DNA of 64,000 nucleotides from Gammaproteobacteria bacterium (GCA_016874115.1 VGVA01000001.1:1-64000); one strand, 5' to 3'; positions 27,952 through 38,201 are shown, counted from the stretch's first letter. The notes: a model not told the origin generated them from the letters alone. Made by a program: numbers and translations.

Positions 27952-27970
27952 GACTTAAATAAAATTCATA

Positions 27971-28813
27971 TTATTTGCTTCTTTCCCGCTTACCTACCCC
28001 ATCCACAATCTGGCAATCATCCAACGAAGTCATGGGCGTTTGGGCGCAGTTAATACCCGCCGCATTCATCGCTTGCTGCATCGTTTCCAATTGCTTATCC
28101 AAGGCCTGGATGTGGTCGAGCATGTGGTTGATGGCGTAGGCGACTGGGTCGGGCATATCGGCGGTCATGCCATAGGCATCGAAACCCATTTTGCTGGCGA
28201 TTTTGTCACGTTCGGACTTACGCATCGGCGCTTCCGGCTCGTCGGTTTTCGGTTGATTAACACTGTCCAGCCAGCCGTATTGCGGTTTGTCAGACCGGCC
28301 TTTGACATCAATGATGTGCCCCGGAATACCAACTACCGTCGCGCCCGCCGGTACCGGTTTTAAAATGACGGAATTCGAACCCACCCGTGCGCCTTCGCCG
28401 ATTTCGATAGGCCCCAAGATTTTTGCGCCCGCGCCGACAACCACGCCGTTACCCAGCGTAGGATGGCGTTTGCCTTTGTTCCAGGTAGTACCGCCCAAGG
28501 TGACGCCGTGGTACAAGGTGCAATCATCGCCGATGACCGCCGTTTCGCCAATGACCACGCCCATGCCGTGGTCGATAAAAAAGCGCCTGCCGATCTGCGC
28601 GCCGGGATGGATTTCTATGCCGGTCAGCCAGCGGCTGACGTGCGCGATAAACCGCGCCAGCCATTTGAAACCGGCATTCCAGCATTGATGGCTGACGCGG
28701 TGGATTAACACGGCATGAAAGCCGGGGTAAGCGGTGATGACTTCCAGCACCGATTGCGCGGCAGGGTCGCGCCCGAATACGCAGGCGATGTCTTCTTTAA
28801 TTCTGTCCAGCAT
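27971..28813 (-). CDS. cysE: Serine O-acetyltransferase
   Basis: A 280-residue left-handed beta-helix enzyme making O-acetylserine for cysteine synthesis. It has [39 protein letters not shown], and the hexapeptide repeats through [16 protein letters not shown] to VVGIPGHII. It belongs to the short N-terminal type (EpsC-like) rather than the E. coli type. After the catalytic core a tail of about 100 residues, partly predicted coiled coil ([16 protein letters not shown]), is present. The ATG follows GAGGAATTAACC and lies two bases after the trmJ stop, so the two form an operon. Confidence 0.93.
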   Translation of the reverse strand: MLDRIKEDIACVFGRDPAAQSVLEVITAYPGFHAVLIHRVSHQCWNAGFKWLARFIAHVSRWLTGIEIHPGAQIGRRFFIDHGMGVVIGETAVIGDDCTLYHGVTLGGTTWNKGKRHPTLGNGVVVGAGAKILGPIEIGEGARVGSNSVILKPVPAGATVVGIPGHIIDVKGRSDKPQYGWLDSVNQPKTDEPEAPMRKSERDKIASKMGFDAYGMTADMPDPVAYAINHMLDHIQALDKQLETMQQAMNAAGINCAQTPMTSLDDCQIVDGVGKRERSK

Positions 28814-28815
28814 GG

Positions 28816-29550
28816 TTAATTCCTCTTGTTGCCTTGCGACATCCGCAAAATCCCCCTAAGCATATCCACTTCTTTGTTATCCAGTTGTGCGCGATTAAAC
28901 ACCCGCCGCAAACGCCGCATGATGGTTGCCGATTTATCGGGATGCAATATAAAACCGATATCAAGCAGGGTTTGATGGAGATGTTGGTAAAATTGTTCCA
29001 TCTGGTCTTTGCTTGCCCAAGAATCTTGATTTTGTTCAGTTGCAGCGCTAACCGGATTAATAAGCTGCTGTGACGCCATATTCAATTCGTAGCAGATTAC
29101 CTGCACGGCAGCGGCAATATTCAGCGAACTGTACTGGCTGTTGCAAGGAATCCGCAGCAGATAATGGCATAAGTCCAATTCCTCATTGCTTAGACCGGAA
29201 TTCTCCCGACCAAACACAATTGCTGTTGTTTTCCCGGGTTCATTAATGATCACTTTTTCGGCACAGGCGCGTGGTGTCAGTTCGGGCCAACTGATCGTTC
29301 GGATGCGGGCGCTGGTACCAAACACGACATGGCAATCGGCTATCGCGTCAGACAATGTGTCGTAAATCTTAGCCTTAGATAAAATGTCGTCGGAACCCGC
29401 CGCCCGCGAGGTAGCTTCCGCACTGGGAAAATGCTTGGGATTGACCAGGCAAAGGCTGGTCATCGACATCGTTTTCATCGCCCTGGCGACCGCGCCGATA
29501 TTGCCGGGGTGCGAGGTTTCCACCAAAACTATCTTAATCTGTGACAGCAA
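28816..29550 (-). CDS. trmJ: tRNA (Cm32/Um32) methyltransferase TrmJ
   Basis: A 244-residue SPOUT methyltransferase of the TrmH family that 2'-O-methylates position 32 of tRNAs. It shows [24 protein letters not shown] at the start, [20 protein letters not shown] and [22 protein letters not shown], the knot motifs. The start is a TTG at 29550 (MLSQIK), after AGGTAG; no ATG fits the conserved N-terminus. Divergent from suhB, with cysE next, as in many gammaproteobacteria, where iscR follows but is not seen here. Confidence 0.93.
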   Translation of the reverse strand: MLSQIKIVLVETSHPGNIGAVARAMKTMSMTSLCLVNPKHFPSAEATSRAAGSDDILSKAKIYDTLSDAIADCHVVFGTSARIRTISWPELTPRACAEKVIINEPGKTTAIVFGRENSGLSNEELDLCHYLLRIPCNSQYSSLNIAAAVQVICYELNMASQQLINPVSAATEQNQDSWASKDQMEQFYQHLHQTLLDIGFILHPDKSATIMRRLRRVFNRAQLDNKEVDMLRGILRMSQGNKRN

Positions 29551-29638
29551 GTCTTTCTACCTAAAAAAAGAGCCAAGTTTAACAAAAGATTTGTTATCCT
29601 AAGCAGATTAATTAAACCGCTCATTATACAATCAAGCT

Positions 29639-30433
29639 ATGCAACCCATGCTCAACACCGCCGTTCGCGCTGTCCGCAGCGCCGGCGATATTATCCTGCG
29701 CTCGTCCGATAACATCGGCAAACTGAAAATAGACCAGAAAGGCAAAAACGACTTCGCCAGCGAAATCGATCGCGCGGCGGAACGGGAGATTATCCATATC
29801 ATCAAAACCGCCTATCCGGATCACGCCATTCTGGCGGAAGAAAGCGGTCAACACGAGGGCAATGATTTTATCTGGATTATCGATCCTCTAGACGGCACCA
29901 CTAATTTTTTGCATGGTTTTCCGCAATACGCCGTCAGCATCGCCTTGCAGGTCAAAGGGCGGCTGGAAGTGGCCGCCGTTTACGATCCGCTGCGCGACGA
30001 ACTGTTTACCGCCCGCCGCGGCGGTGGAGCCATGCTAAACAGCCGCCGCATCCGCGTCACCAGCCAAAATAGCATGAAAGGCGCATTAATCGGTACCGGC
30101 TTTCCGTTTAAAACCGATCTGCATTTAGATGCGTATGTCGGCATGTTTAAGGCTATTTCCATGCAGGCCGCCGGAATCCGCCGTGCCGGTGCGGCAGCGC
30201 TGGATTTAGCTTATGTAGCCGCAGGCCGTATGGATGGTTTTTGGGAAATCGGCATCATGCCTTGGGATATGGCGGCCGGCATTTTATTAATCAAGGAAGC
30301 GGGAGGCGTTGTTACCGACTTCAGTTTTAACGACAATTATCTCAGCAGCGGCAATGTCATCGCCGGAAGCCCCAAAATGCATCAGCTGTTATACCAGTTA
30401 ATCGAACCCCATGTGACAGACAGGTTGAAATAG
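29639..30433 (+). CDS. suhB: Inositol monophosphatase family protein SuhB
   Basis: A 264-residue metal-dependent phosphatase. It has AILAEESGQHEG, IDPLDGTTNFLHGFPQYAVSIAL with the metal-binding Asp residues, and the second motif GIMPWDMAAGILLIKEAGG. The start MQPMLNTAVRAVRSAG aligns with E. coli SuhB. SuhB also acts in rRNA transcription antitermination in enterobacteria; whether that holds here is unknown. Divergent from trmJ. Confidence 0.95.
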   Translation: MQPMLNTAVRAVRSAGDIILRSSDNIGKLKIDQKGKNDFASEIDRAAEREIIHIIKTAYPDHAILAEESGQHEGNDFIWIIDPLDGTTNFLHGFPQYAVSIALQVKGRLEVAAVYDPLRDELFTARRGGGAMLNSRRIRVTSQNSMKGALIGTGFPFKTDLHLDAYVGMFKAISMQAAGIRRAGAAALDLAYVAAGRMDGFWEIGIMPWDMAAGILLIKEAGGVVTDFSFNDNYLSSGNVIAGSPKMHQLLYQLIEPHVTDRLK

Positions 30434-30635
30434 AGACTACCCGCTACTTATTATAATTTTGGCCTGCTAAAGTTTATATCTTTCATTCGCCCTGCGTCTT
30501 GTAGGGTAATGATCAAGAGAATCGGGGAATACTTAAGTGGTCGGGATGAATGTTAATCGGCATACAAAACTTACCAGGATTCTGAGAAAAACGGCGTTGA
30601 CAAGCTTTTATTCCCATGGCTACGACTACGCTACG

Positions 30636-31682
30636 CTAATCGCCCGAAGCCCTATCAACCCCAGCCTCAGCGAAAGAAGCCATTTCGTTTAAAAATAACA
30701 CGGCGGATTGGATTAATGGGAAAGCCAACGATACAGCTGAGCCTTCGCCTAAGCGCATGTCCAAATTTAATAACGGCTTGGCGTTGAAGTAATCCAGTAA
30801 AAGCCGGTGGCCTTGTTCTGAAGAAACATGGGTGAAAACGCAATAATCAAGCACTTGTGGATATAGTTTATACGCCGCTAACAACGCGGCACTGGCGATA
30901 AAGCCATCCACCATAATAACCATCTCCAGTTCCGCCGCCTTGAGGTAAGCCCCGGCCATCATGGCAATTTCAAAACCGCCGAAGGTAGTCAGCACGTCTA
31001 ACGGTTGATTAATGCCTTGATGTCGCGGTAAAGCGCACTCCAAAACCTTAACTTTATGTTGTAACTGCTTATCGTCCAACCCAGTGCCACGACCGGTGCA
31101 CTGCATTAATGGAATGTTCGCCAAGCAATGCGTTAATAACGCGGCAGATGAAGTATTGCCGATGCCCATTTCACCGAAACCTATGCAATTGCAACCTGCA
31201 TGATACTGTTGCAGCACTAACTCGGCACCGGCATTTATCGCTTGTTCGCACGCCATTAATGACATGGCCGGTTGATGTAAAAAATTTGCCGTGCCTTTCG
31301 CTATTTTTTTATTAATTAATTGCGGATGGCTGCCTAAATCCGCATTCACTCCGGCATCAACAATCAATAAGTTCAATTGATGTTGCCGAGCAAACACATT
31401 AATGGCCGCGCCGCCAGCAAGAAAATTGCTGACCATTTGCGCTGTGACCGTTTGGGGATAAGCACTGACACCTTCATTAACAATGCCGTGGTCGCCGGCA
31501 AAGATGAGAATTACCGGATTATTAATAGCGGGACTGAGGCTGTTTTGGATCAGGCCGATTTGTAAAGCAAGCTCTTCCAATTGACCTAATGAACCAAGAG
31601 GCTTGGTTTTTTGGTTGATTTTAGATAGCAGTTCGGTTTTCAGTTCTGTTAAAACAGGATCGACAGCAAAATCTATAAGCAC
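30636..31682 (-). CDS. cobT: Nicotinate-nucleotide:dimethylbenzimidazole phosphoribosyltransferase CobT
   Basis: A 348-residue enzyme that activates the lower ligand of cobalamin as alpha-ribazole phosphate. Landmarks are KTKPLGSLGQLEELA, IFAGDHGIVNEGVSAYPQ, GGAAINVFARQH, GFGEMGIGNTSSAALL and a late MVDGFIASAALLAA. No other cobalamin gene is in the window and I found no cobalamin riboswitch in the 62 bases upstream. Its stop is followed by 200 bases without a gene before the suhB end. Confidence 0.95.
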   Translation of the reverse strand: MLIDFAVDPVLTELKTELLSKINQKTKPLGSLGQLEELALQIGLIQNSLSPAINNPVILIFAGDHGIVNEGVSAYPQTVTAQMVSNFLAGGAAINVFARQHQLNLLIVDAGVNADLGSHPQLINKKIAKGTANFLHQPAMSLMACEQAINAGAELVLQQYHAGCNCIGFGEMGIGNTSSAALLTHCLANIPLMQCTGRGTGLDDKQLQHKVKVLECALPRHQGINQPLDVLTTFGGFEIAMMAGAYLKAAELEMVIMVDGFIASAALLAAYKLYPQVLDYCVFTHVSSEQGHRLLLDYFNAKPLLNLDMRLGEGSAVSLAFPLIQSAVLFLNEMASFAEAGVDRASGD

Positions 31683-31744
31683 AAGAACTCTAAAGAATTA
31701 ACTATTAATAAGCCTTGCCAAACTCAGGCGATCACTAACTTTGT

Positions 31745-32758
31745 TTATAAATTATACGGCTGCTTCGCCTCAAACCCATGCACCTTGGCTTTGGTGGAAA
31801 AAGCGGGTGGCGACCACGGATTCTGTTCCTGCCCGGCCAAGTAATTAGCCAGCCACAGCGCTTGGCTGCGGATGGGCAAAATGTAAGCGTAAAGCTTACC
31901 GTTTGGCAGTTCCGCCGCATCTCCCAAGGCAAAAATAGCTTCATCATTGGTTTGTAAAAACGGATTAACCTTTATACCGCGCCCGACATCCAAACCAGCG
32001 GCTTCGGCCAAGTCCGTACGGGGTTTGAAGCCGCACGCCACAATTAACGCATCGAATTCGGCAGTTGCCTCCGTATTAACGCAAACTTTATCTCCTTTCT
32101 GCGCAAAGCCATGTACGGTTTGATCCATTAATACTTCTACGCCGGAAGTCTGCAGAACGTTTAATAGTAATGCCGAGTCTTCTTCCGCCAGTTGGCGTTC
32201 CATTAATCGGTCCATGCCATGGAAAATGGTAACCTTGTCGCCAGCCGTCGCCAAATCCGAGGCCACTTCGCAGCCGATCAAGCCGCCTCCGACAATCGCC
32301 CAATGCGGTCGATTGCCCTGCGTCAGAAAAGGCTGGCGGAAACGGCGCATCGCTTTCAAATCGACCAGACTGTTTAAGCTAAAAAATAATTTCTCAAAAG
32401 GTCGGAACGGCGGCGGGACGAATGCCGCCGAGCCTTGCGCCAAAATTAACGTATCGTATTTTATGACCTTTTCTTGCTCCGGACCGTTGATTTCGATTGC
32501 TTTGGCATGGCGGTCGATTGCGATAACTTCCGTACTGTCGATAATATTAATGTTGCTTTCGCGCAGTTTGCCGAAGCTTTTCAGGATGATGGTCTGTTCG
32601 ATGTCGTCCTTGGTAAAACCGCGGGACAACAGCGGCCGGGAATAATAGCCCTCCTGTTCGATCGTAACCAGGACGATGTCCGCATCAGGCATTAATGTCC
32701 GGTATTTTTCTGCAAAGGTAATGCCGGCAATGCCCGAGCCGATGACGACAACTTTCAT
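31745..32758 (-). CDS. Rubredoxin reductase (FAD/NAD-dependent)
   Basis: A 337-residue flavoprotein with VVIGSGIAGITFAEKYR for FAD at the N-terminus, LILAQGSAAFVPP, the NAD(P)H-binding GGGLIGCEVASDLA and the final FAD motif FALGDAAEL. It belongs to the AlkT/rubredoxin reductase group. The rubredoxin gene lies 28 bases upstream on the same strand, which supports the partner assignment. It is somewhat shorter than AlkT (385). Confidence 0.85.
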   Translation of the reverse strand: MKVVVIGSGIAGITFAEKYRTLMPDADIVLVTIEQEGYYSRPLLSRGFTKDDIEQTIILKSFGKLRESNINIIDSTEVIAIDRHAKAIEINGPEQEKVIKYDTLILAQGSAAFVPPPFRPFEKLFFSLNSLVDLKAMRRFRQPFLTQGNRPHWAIVGGGLIGCEVASDLATAGDKVTIFHGMDRLMERQLAEEDSALLLNVLQTSGVEVLMDQTVHGFAQKGDKVCVNTEATAEFDALIVACGFKPRTDLAEAAGLDVGRGIKVNPFLQTNDEAIFALGDAAELPNGKLYAYILPIRSQALWLANYLAGQEQNPWSPPAFSTKAKVHGFEAKQPYNL

Positions 32759-32786
32759 ACTGCGCTCCTGAAACGGAAGAGAATGC

Positions 32787-32957
32787 TTAACCGATTAATT
32801 CGAAATCGCTTTTTTCAACACCGCATTCCGGGCAACGCCAGTCATCCGGAATATCTTCCCATAAGGTACCCGGCTCAAGACCGGAATCGGGATCGCCTAC
32901 GGCTTCATCGTAAATATGGCCGCAAACGCTGCATTCGTATTTTCTATAGTCCGCCAT
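32787..32957 (-). CDS. Rubredoxin
   Basis: A 56-residue one-iron electron carrier. The two CxxC iron knuckles are [15 protein letters not shown] and [14 protein letters not shown], with the aromatic residues expected of the fold. The ATG follows GAGAGGAA. It is too short for most ORF cut-offs. It is the first gene of a pair with the reductase. In other bacteria such pairs feed alkane hydroxylases or reduce oxygen and superoxide reductases; no alkB is in the window, whereas a superoxide-reductase-like gene lies at 49978. Confidence 0.95.
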   Translation of the reverse strand: MADYRKYECSVCGHIYDEAVGDPDSGLEPGTLWEDIPDDWRCPECGVEKSDFELIG

Positions 32958-33038
32958 TTTTTCCTCTCTTGGTGATTAATAAAAGTAGAAATTATAAGTG
33001 TAAGGTTGAAAGATGGCATTTATTTTACTACAACCCGT

Positions 33039-34190
33039 TTATTCAGGAATTTTAAACGGTAAATACCGGCTTGCATCCTGTTTGTACAAATCTATCAAGG
33101 ATTTTTCTCTGCGTAAAAACTGATTAATTGCGTCGGCAAATTGCCTGTCGTGAAACCAGTGCGCCGAATACGTCGTCACCGGCTCGAATCCGCGGGCAAT
33201 TTTGTGTTCGCCCTGCGCGCCGGAATCGAAACGTTGCAAACCGTGGGCAATGCAATAATCCAAGCCTTGGTAGTAACATGTCTCAAAATGCAGAAAATTA
33301 TACTCTTCGCGGCATCTCCAATAACGACCGTATAAGGTATCGTTGCCGATAAAATTGAGCGCCGCGGCCACCGGTTGGCCTTCTTTGTAAGCAAAAACGA
33401 TTAATAACCTGGAACCCATTACTGCGGCACAACGCAGAAAGAAATCCAGATTCAAATACGGCGACATACCGTGTTTAAAGTAAGTCATCCGGTAAAAATC
33501 GTAAAATATCCGCCACTGCGCATCGTTCAATTCATAACCGTAAAACTGTACCAGATTAATACTTTGTTCCTCAATTTTCCGGCGCTCTTTTTTCAGCATT
33601 TTGCGCTTACTGGCTGTCAGCGTTGCCAAAAAGTCGTCGAAAGAATGATAGCCTCGATTAAACCATTGGAACTGTACGCCTTCACGGATCGCCAATGCCT
33701 GCTCTGCCAAAAGTTCCAACTGCTCACCGGCAGGAAACAAGCAATGCCACGAAGACAGTCCCTCTTGCGCCAGTTTTGCTTTTATGAAATCCGTCAGCAC
33801 GGCAATAATTTGCCGATGTTCGGCCTGATTACTGACGGCCATACGCATGCCCTGGCAAGGCGTAAAGGGAATTGCTGTTAACAGCTTGGGGTAATAATCC
33901 CTGCCATATTGCTCATACGCGTAAACCCATTGATGGTCGAAGACATATTCCCCACGGGAATGCGTCTTAAGGTATAGAGGCATGACGGCGACCGGTACTT
34001 CATTCTCGGTTACCAACAGATGTTGAGGCAGCCAGCCCGTTTTCTGGGAAACGCAACCGCTCTCTTCCAGAGCCAGCAAGAATTCATGGCGCATAAACGG
34101 ATAATTGCCGCCAACCAAGCAGTTCCAGGATTCGTTATTAATCTGAATAATGGCGGTAATCTGCTCGATTTTCATGCCGGTTTTAAGCAT
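33039..34190 (-). CDS. GNAT/FemAB-like acyltransferase family protein (COG3146 type)
   Basis: A 383-residue protein of the DUF482/COG3146 group, predicted acyltransferases with two GNAT-like halves. Landmarks are NYPFMRHEFLLALEESGCV at the start, MPLYLKTHSRGEYVFDHQW, CQGMRMAV, KRKMLKKERRKIEEQ and GRYWRCREEYNFLHFETCYYQGL with FDSGAQGEHKIARGFEP. The substrate is unknown in this group. Cytoplasmic, no signal peptide. A second possible start lies five codons later. Confidence 0.82.
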   Translation of the reverse strand: MLKTGMKIEQITAIIQINNESWNCLVGGNYPFMRHEFLLALEESGCVSQKTGWLPQHLLVTENEVPVAVMPLYLKTHSRGEYVFDHQWVYAYEQYGRDYYPKLLTAIPFTPCQGMRMAVSNQAEHRQIIAVLTDFIKAKLAQEGLSSWHCLFPAGEQLELLAEQALAIREGVQFQWFNRGYHSFDDFLATLTASKRKMLKKERRKIEEQSINLVQFYGYELNDAQWRIFYDFYRMTYFKHGMSPYLNLDFFLRCAAVMGSRLLIVFAYKEGQPVAAALNFIGNDTLYGRYWRCREEYNFLHFETCYYQGLDYCIAHGLQRFDSGAQGEHKIARGFEPVTTYSAHWFHDRQFADAINQFLRREKSLIDLYKQDASRYLPFKIPE

Positions 34191-34297
34191 TTCCTTACAA
34201 TCTGTTAACCATTAATAAAGCTTTAACTATACTATCGTTATATCCTCTACATCCTCTAAAGAGGAATTAATTAAAATCCATTTTTCCTTATCATAAT

Positions 34298-34804
34298 GTG
34301 ATGAAAAATAACCTGCCGCTTGCACTATTTGTGTTAATTGAAATACTGATAGTTGCTTTTATCTGTTTAACGGCGAATGCCCTGCCGCTAAACATAGCCA
34401 ACCATTTTTACGGCGCAGGATTTCCAAACGGCTACCAATCTAAAAGTGCTTATCTTTACTTCATGATCGCTTTGGCTGCAGGCATCCCTGCCCTGATAGT
34501 CGCGCCTTTATGGCTTAATTACGATCCATTAATTCGCAACATTAATATCCCTAATAAAGATTACTGGTTAACGGAGCAACGGAAAGCGCATACCTTACAA
34601 AAGCTAAAAAATCACATGATTTACTTGGGCATTTTGTTATACGTGTTTATAGCGTACATTCACTGGTTGCTGATTAAAGCGAACAGCATGAATCCGGCGC
34701 AGTTACCGGCGGCAGAATTTTATCTTGGTCTAAGTTTATTCATATTCTGCACCATACTGTGGGGATTACGCTTGATATTAACCTTTAAAAAAATAAGCCA
34801 GTGA
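34298..34804 (+). CDS. Small membrane protein, DUF1648-like
   Basis: A 168-residue protein with four predicted helices at about residues 6-26, 50-70, 103-123 and 142-160. The loop ALPLNIANHFYGAGFPNGYQSKS resembles the DUF1648 motif found in SdpI-type immunity and membrane proteins. No clear partner; it faces the DUF3240 gene across 26 bases. The function is unknown. Confidence 0.7.
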   Translation: MMKNNLPLALFVLIEILIVAFICLTANALPLNIANHFYGAGFPNGYQSKSAYLYFMIALAAGIPALIVAPLWLNYDPLIRNINIPNKDYWLTEQRKAHTLQKLKNHMIYLGILLYVFIAYIHWLLIKANSMNPAQLPAAEFYLGLSLFIFCTILWGLRLILTFKKISQ

Positions 34805-34830
34805 ATTAATGCCCTGATTTCAAATCCAAA

Positions 34831-35133
34831 CTATATTTCAGCGCTAACCAGCAACGGCGCCACCCAATACTGAATTCCGGATCCGGAAAATTCTTGCTGA
34901 AGACGATGTAACAACAGTTCGGCTCCCGCTTCATTAACATTGATCTGAAAACAGATCTGCTTTTGCCGCCCCGTGACCTGTTCGGCAAGCGATAACCCTT
35001 TGTTTTCATAATGATGCGCATTAACGGGAAAGCTGCTGAAACCGTGTTCCGATTCCAGAGTTAGCAGACAATCGACAACCGCTTCTTCCAGCGCCGACGG
35101 CACATTTAGAATGACTAAACGATCGCTTATCAC
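34831..35133 (-). CDS. DUF3240 family protein
   Basis: A 100-residue soluble protein resembling DUF3240, a small PII-like family that is often encoded behind CzcA/CusA-type pumps. It starts at a GTG that overlaps the TGA of the RND gene, which implies coupled translation. GFSSFPVNAHHYENKGLSLAEQVTGRQKQ is the most family-like part (His pair and the loop). A metal-sensing role is plausible from fold and context, but no direct evidence is visible. Confidence 0.78.
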   Translation of the reverse strand: MISDRLVILNVPSALEEAVVDCLLTLESEHGFSSFPVNAHHYENKGLSLAEQVTGRQKQICFQINVNEAGAELLLHRLQQEFSGSGIQYWVAPLLVSAEI

Positions 35134-38100
35134 ATTGCCCCCTTCGCTAGTCCGAAGCGCTTAAACAGAATCGGCAGTAAAAATAATGTCAAAAAAGTGG
35201 ATGACACCAGACCGCCGATCACAACAATTGCCAGCGGACGTTGAATTTCAGAACCCGATCCGCTGGCAAATAACAAGGGAATCAAGCCGAACGCGGCAAT
35301 ACTGGCGGTCATCATGACCGGACGTAAGCGCCGGGCAGAACCGATGACGACAACTTTTGCCATGTCCATGCCGGTCGCCAGTAACTGATTGAAATAACTG
35401 ACCATCACCACCCCGTTTAACACCGCAATGCCCAATAAGGCAATAAATCCGACGGATGCCGGCACGGATAAATATTCGCCTGAAAACCACAGACCGAAAA
35501 CGCCGCCGATCATCGCCAAAGGAATATTGGACAGCACCAGCAACGCCTGCCGGACAGAGTTAAAGGTTGTAAACAACAGTAAAAATATTAATCCCAATGA
35601 GATCGGCACAACCAGCGATAATGTTTCTGCGGCGCGCTGCTGATTCTCAAATTGTCCGCCGAAACTGAGGGTAAAACCGGTCGGCAATTTCACCTTGCTT
35701 TGGATCGCCTGCCTGGCTTCATCGACAAAACCGACCAAATCGCGGCCTTCAACATTACTCCGAACAACAATGAAACGCTGTCCACGCTCGCGCCCGATGG
35801 AAACAACGCCTTCAACCTTTTTCAACTTAGCAACCGCCGTAATCGGCACATGCGCGCCATTCGGCAAAGTCAGTTGCAGATTATCGAAATTGGCGATTGA
35901 GCTATCTCCCCGCACTATTAATGGCGTACGTTTTATCCCTTCTTGCACGATACCTAAATTCAATCCTTCAATCTGTGCGCGCAGTAGAGATTCGATGGCA
36001 TCGCTATCCAGACCGAAACGCCCCGCAGCCGACCGGTCGATAGTTACCTGTAAAAACAGCATGCCGCTGTTTTGCTTGACAAAAACGTCACTGGAGCCTT
36101 CGATTTTTTTCAGTACCTCAACGATTTCATTAGCTTTTTCTTCCAATACGGCAAGATCGTAACCGAAGAGTTTAACGGCCAAATCGCCACGTGTGCCGGT
36201 CAACATCTCGGAAACCCGCATTTCTATCGGCTGGGTAAAACCATAGGAAATGCCCGGCATTTGCTCCAATACCGAGCGGATTTTTTCGATTAATGCATCT
36301 TTATCAGCTACTTGCCACTCGCCTTTGGGTTTCAAGACTAAAAAAGTGTCGGTCTCATTTAAACCCATGGGATCCAAACCCAATTCATCAGAACCGACCC
36401 TGGCTACAATGGAGCTGATTTCAGGAATGTTTTTGAGCAAAGTCTTTTGCACTTGCCCGTCTATTGATACTGATTGCTCGAGTGTGATGGACGGCAATTT
36501 TTCTACTTGGACAATAATCCCGCCTTCATCCATGGTCGGCATGAATGTACTGCCGATCCGGGTAAATACAAAGACGGTGACTATTAATAACGCACCCGCT
36601 GAGATAAAAATTTTTTTACTGTTAGCCATGCACCATAACAAAGCCGGTTGATACAGACTCAACAGCTTACGCGGCAACCAGGGTTCTTCATGCGTTACTT
36701 TGTTGAGTAAAAACGAAGACAGCACCGGTATTACACTTGATGATAACAACAAAGAACCGCTTAAGGCAAAAACGATGGTTAACGCCACCGGGGTAAATAA
36801 CTTGCCTTCCAGCCCTTGCAAGGTCAACAGCGGTAAAAACACAATAATGATAATTAATATGCCCGATGTAACCGGTACAGCCACTTCGCGCGTCGCCCGG
36901 TAGATAACATGCAGGCGCGGCAATCGGTCTGCCGTTTCCTTGTGCGCTAAATGGGTGATGATATTTTCGACGACGACAACCGCCGCATCCACCAGCATAC
37001 CGATGGCTATGGCCAGTCCGCCCAAACTCATCAAATTGGCGGACATGTGGGTAAACTTCATTAATATAAAGGTCACCATGGCCGCCATCGGCAACGCCAG
37101 GGCAACAGTTAAGGCCGCCCTGAGATCACCCAAAAATAAAATCAGCAAAATAACCACCAGTACGATGGCTTCCATTAAGGCATGAAAAACCGTATCGACC
37201 GCTTTTTCGACCAGATCGCCACGGTTGTAAAAGACTTTGACGGCAACACCCGGCGGGAAGCCTGGGCTAATTTCCGCCAGTTTTTTTTCGATGCCGGTAA
37301 TCGTCTGCCGCGCATTGGCTCCACGCAGACTTAACACCAATCCGGTGACCGCCTCGCCTTGCCCATCTTTACTGACCGCGCCGTGGCGGGTTAAGGCATC
37401 GATTGCGACATCGGCGACATCACCCACCGAAATCGGCAGTCCCTGACTGTTGTCGATAACGATGGCTCGAACGTCTTCCAGGGTTTTAATGCGCCCTTCG
37501 GCTCTGACTATTAATGCTTCTTCGCCTTGCGTCAGGCGGCCAGCGCCGTCATTGCGATTGTTGCGTTCCAAGGCATTAATCAGCTTATCGATACCGATTC
37601 CTCTGGCCGCTAATCTGGCGTTGTCGGGTTTGACGACAAAACTTCTGGCCAGCCCACCCAAAGCATTAACATCGGCCACGCCGGGCACAGCTCTCAGCGC
37701 GGGGCGAATCACCCAATCCAACAGGTCGCGTTTTTCCATTAGGCTTATGCCTTCACCTTCAATGGAAAACATATACATCTCACCCAGTGGCGTCGTCATC
37801 GGCGCAATGCCGCCGCTTACACCATCGGGCAGATCGCCCCACATCGTGTTCAGTCGTTCAGCAATTTGCTGGCGCGCCCAGTAGATGTCCGTACCTTCTT
37901 CAAAATCGACAGTAATATCAGTCAATGCATATTTGGCGATAGAACGCAGCATGGTCTGGTGACTGATACCCAGCAATTCCACTTCAATCGGCGCGGTGAT
38001 GCGGGTTTCCACTTCCTCCGGCGTCATACCCGGCGCTTTGACGATGATTTTGACTTGCGTGGGCGAGACTTCGGGAAACGCGTCAATCGGAAGATTTTTG

Positions 38101-38189
38101 AAGGCGTAATAGCCGCCGCCGCACAGCATTAATACCGCCAACAACACCAGTATTCGCTGGCTGAGGGCAATTCGGATCAAGCCCGCCAT
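35130..38189 (-). CDS. Heavy-metal RND efflux pump, CzcA/CusA family
   Basis: A 1019-residue inner-membrane pump with the RND layout: one helix, a periplasmic domain, a six-helix bundle, then the same again. Recognisable are the N-terminal LPIDAFPEVSPTQV, the helix AIAIGMLVDAAVVVVENI with the Asp of the proton relay, GSTFMPTMDEGGIIVQVEKLPS and the C-terminal ALLGIAVLNGVVMVSYFNQLLA. The substrate (cobalt, zinc, cadmium, copper or silver) cannot be safely assigned. It is 13 bases behind the adaptor gene. Confidence 0.93.
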   Translation of the reverse strand: MAGLIRIALSQRILVLLAVLMLCGGGYYAFKNLPIDAFPEVSPTQVKIIVKAPGMTPEEVETRITAPIEVELLGISHQTMLRSIAKYALTDITVDFEEGTDIYWARQQIAERLNTMWGDLPDGVSGGIAPMTTPLGEMYMFSIEGEGISLMEKRDLLDWVIRPALRAVPGVADVNALGGLARSFVVKPDNARLAARGIGIDKLINALERNNRNDGAGRLTQGEEALIVRAEGRIKTLEDVRAIVIDNSQGLPISVGDVADVAIDALTRHGAVSKDGQGEAVTGLVLSLRGANARQTITGIEKKLAEISPGFPPGVAVKVFYNRGDLVEKAVDTVFHALMEAIVLVVILLILFLGDLRAALTVALALPMAAMVTFILMKFTHMSANLMSLGGLAIAIGMLVDAAVVVVENIITHLAHKETADRLPRLHVIYRATREVAVPVTSGILIIIIVFLPLLTLQGLEGKLFTPVALTIVFALSGSLLLSSSVIPVLSSFLLNKVTHEEPWLPRKLLSLYQPALLWCMANSKKIFISAGALLIVTVFVFTRIGSTFMPTMDEGGIIVQVEKLPSITLEQSVSIDGQVQKTLLKNIPEISSIVARVGSDELGLDPMGLNETDTFLVLKPKGEWQVADKDALIEKIRSVLEQMPGISYGFTQPIEMRVSEMLTGTRGDLAVKLFGYDLAVLEEKANEIVEVLKKIEGSSDVFVKQNSGMLFLQVTIDRSAAGRFGLDSDAIESLLRAQIEGLNLGIVQEGIKRTPLIVRGDSSIANFDNLQLTLPNGAHVPITAVAKLKKVEGVVSIGRERGQRFIVVRSNVEGRDLVGFVDEARQAIQSKVKLPTGFTLSFGGQFENQQRAAETLSLVVPISLGLIFLLLFTTFNSVRQALLVLSNIPLAMIGGVFGLWFSGEYLSVPASVGFIALLGIAVLNGVVMVSYFNQLLATGMDMAKVVVIGSARRLRPVMMTASIAAFGLIPLLFASGSGSEIQRPLAIVVIGGLVSSTFLTLFLLPILFKRFGLAKGAM

Positions 38190-38201
38190 TATTTATCGTT
38201 C

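Larger units (their letters stand above)
27417..27970. other. Gene-free stretch composed of several repeat elements
   Basis: A region of 554 bases between yadH and cysE without a convincing gene. It holds four inverted-repeat structures, listed separately, at 27444-27474, 27538-27569, 27723-27754 and 27785-27951. A 62-residue plus frame at 27548-27736 crosses two of them and is not regarded as a gene. Confidence 0.7.

Noticed and set aside
31683..31744. Cobalamin riboswitch upstream of cobT
   Set aside because: Only 62 bases separate it from the next gene and no conserved box is visible.
37450..38132. Long plus-strand frames opposite the RND pump gene
   Set aside because: Shadow frames of a well-supported gene; the products have no recognisable motif.
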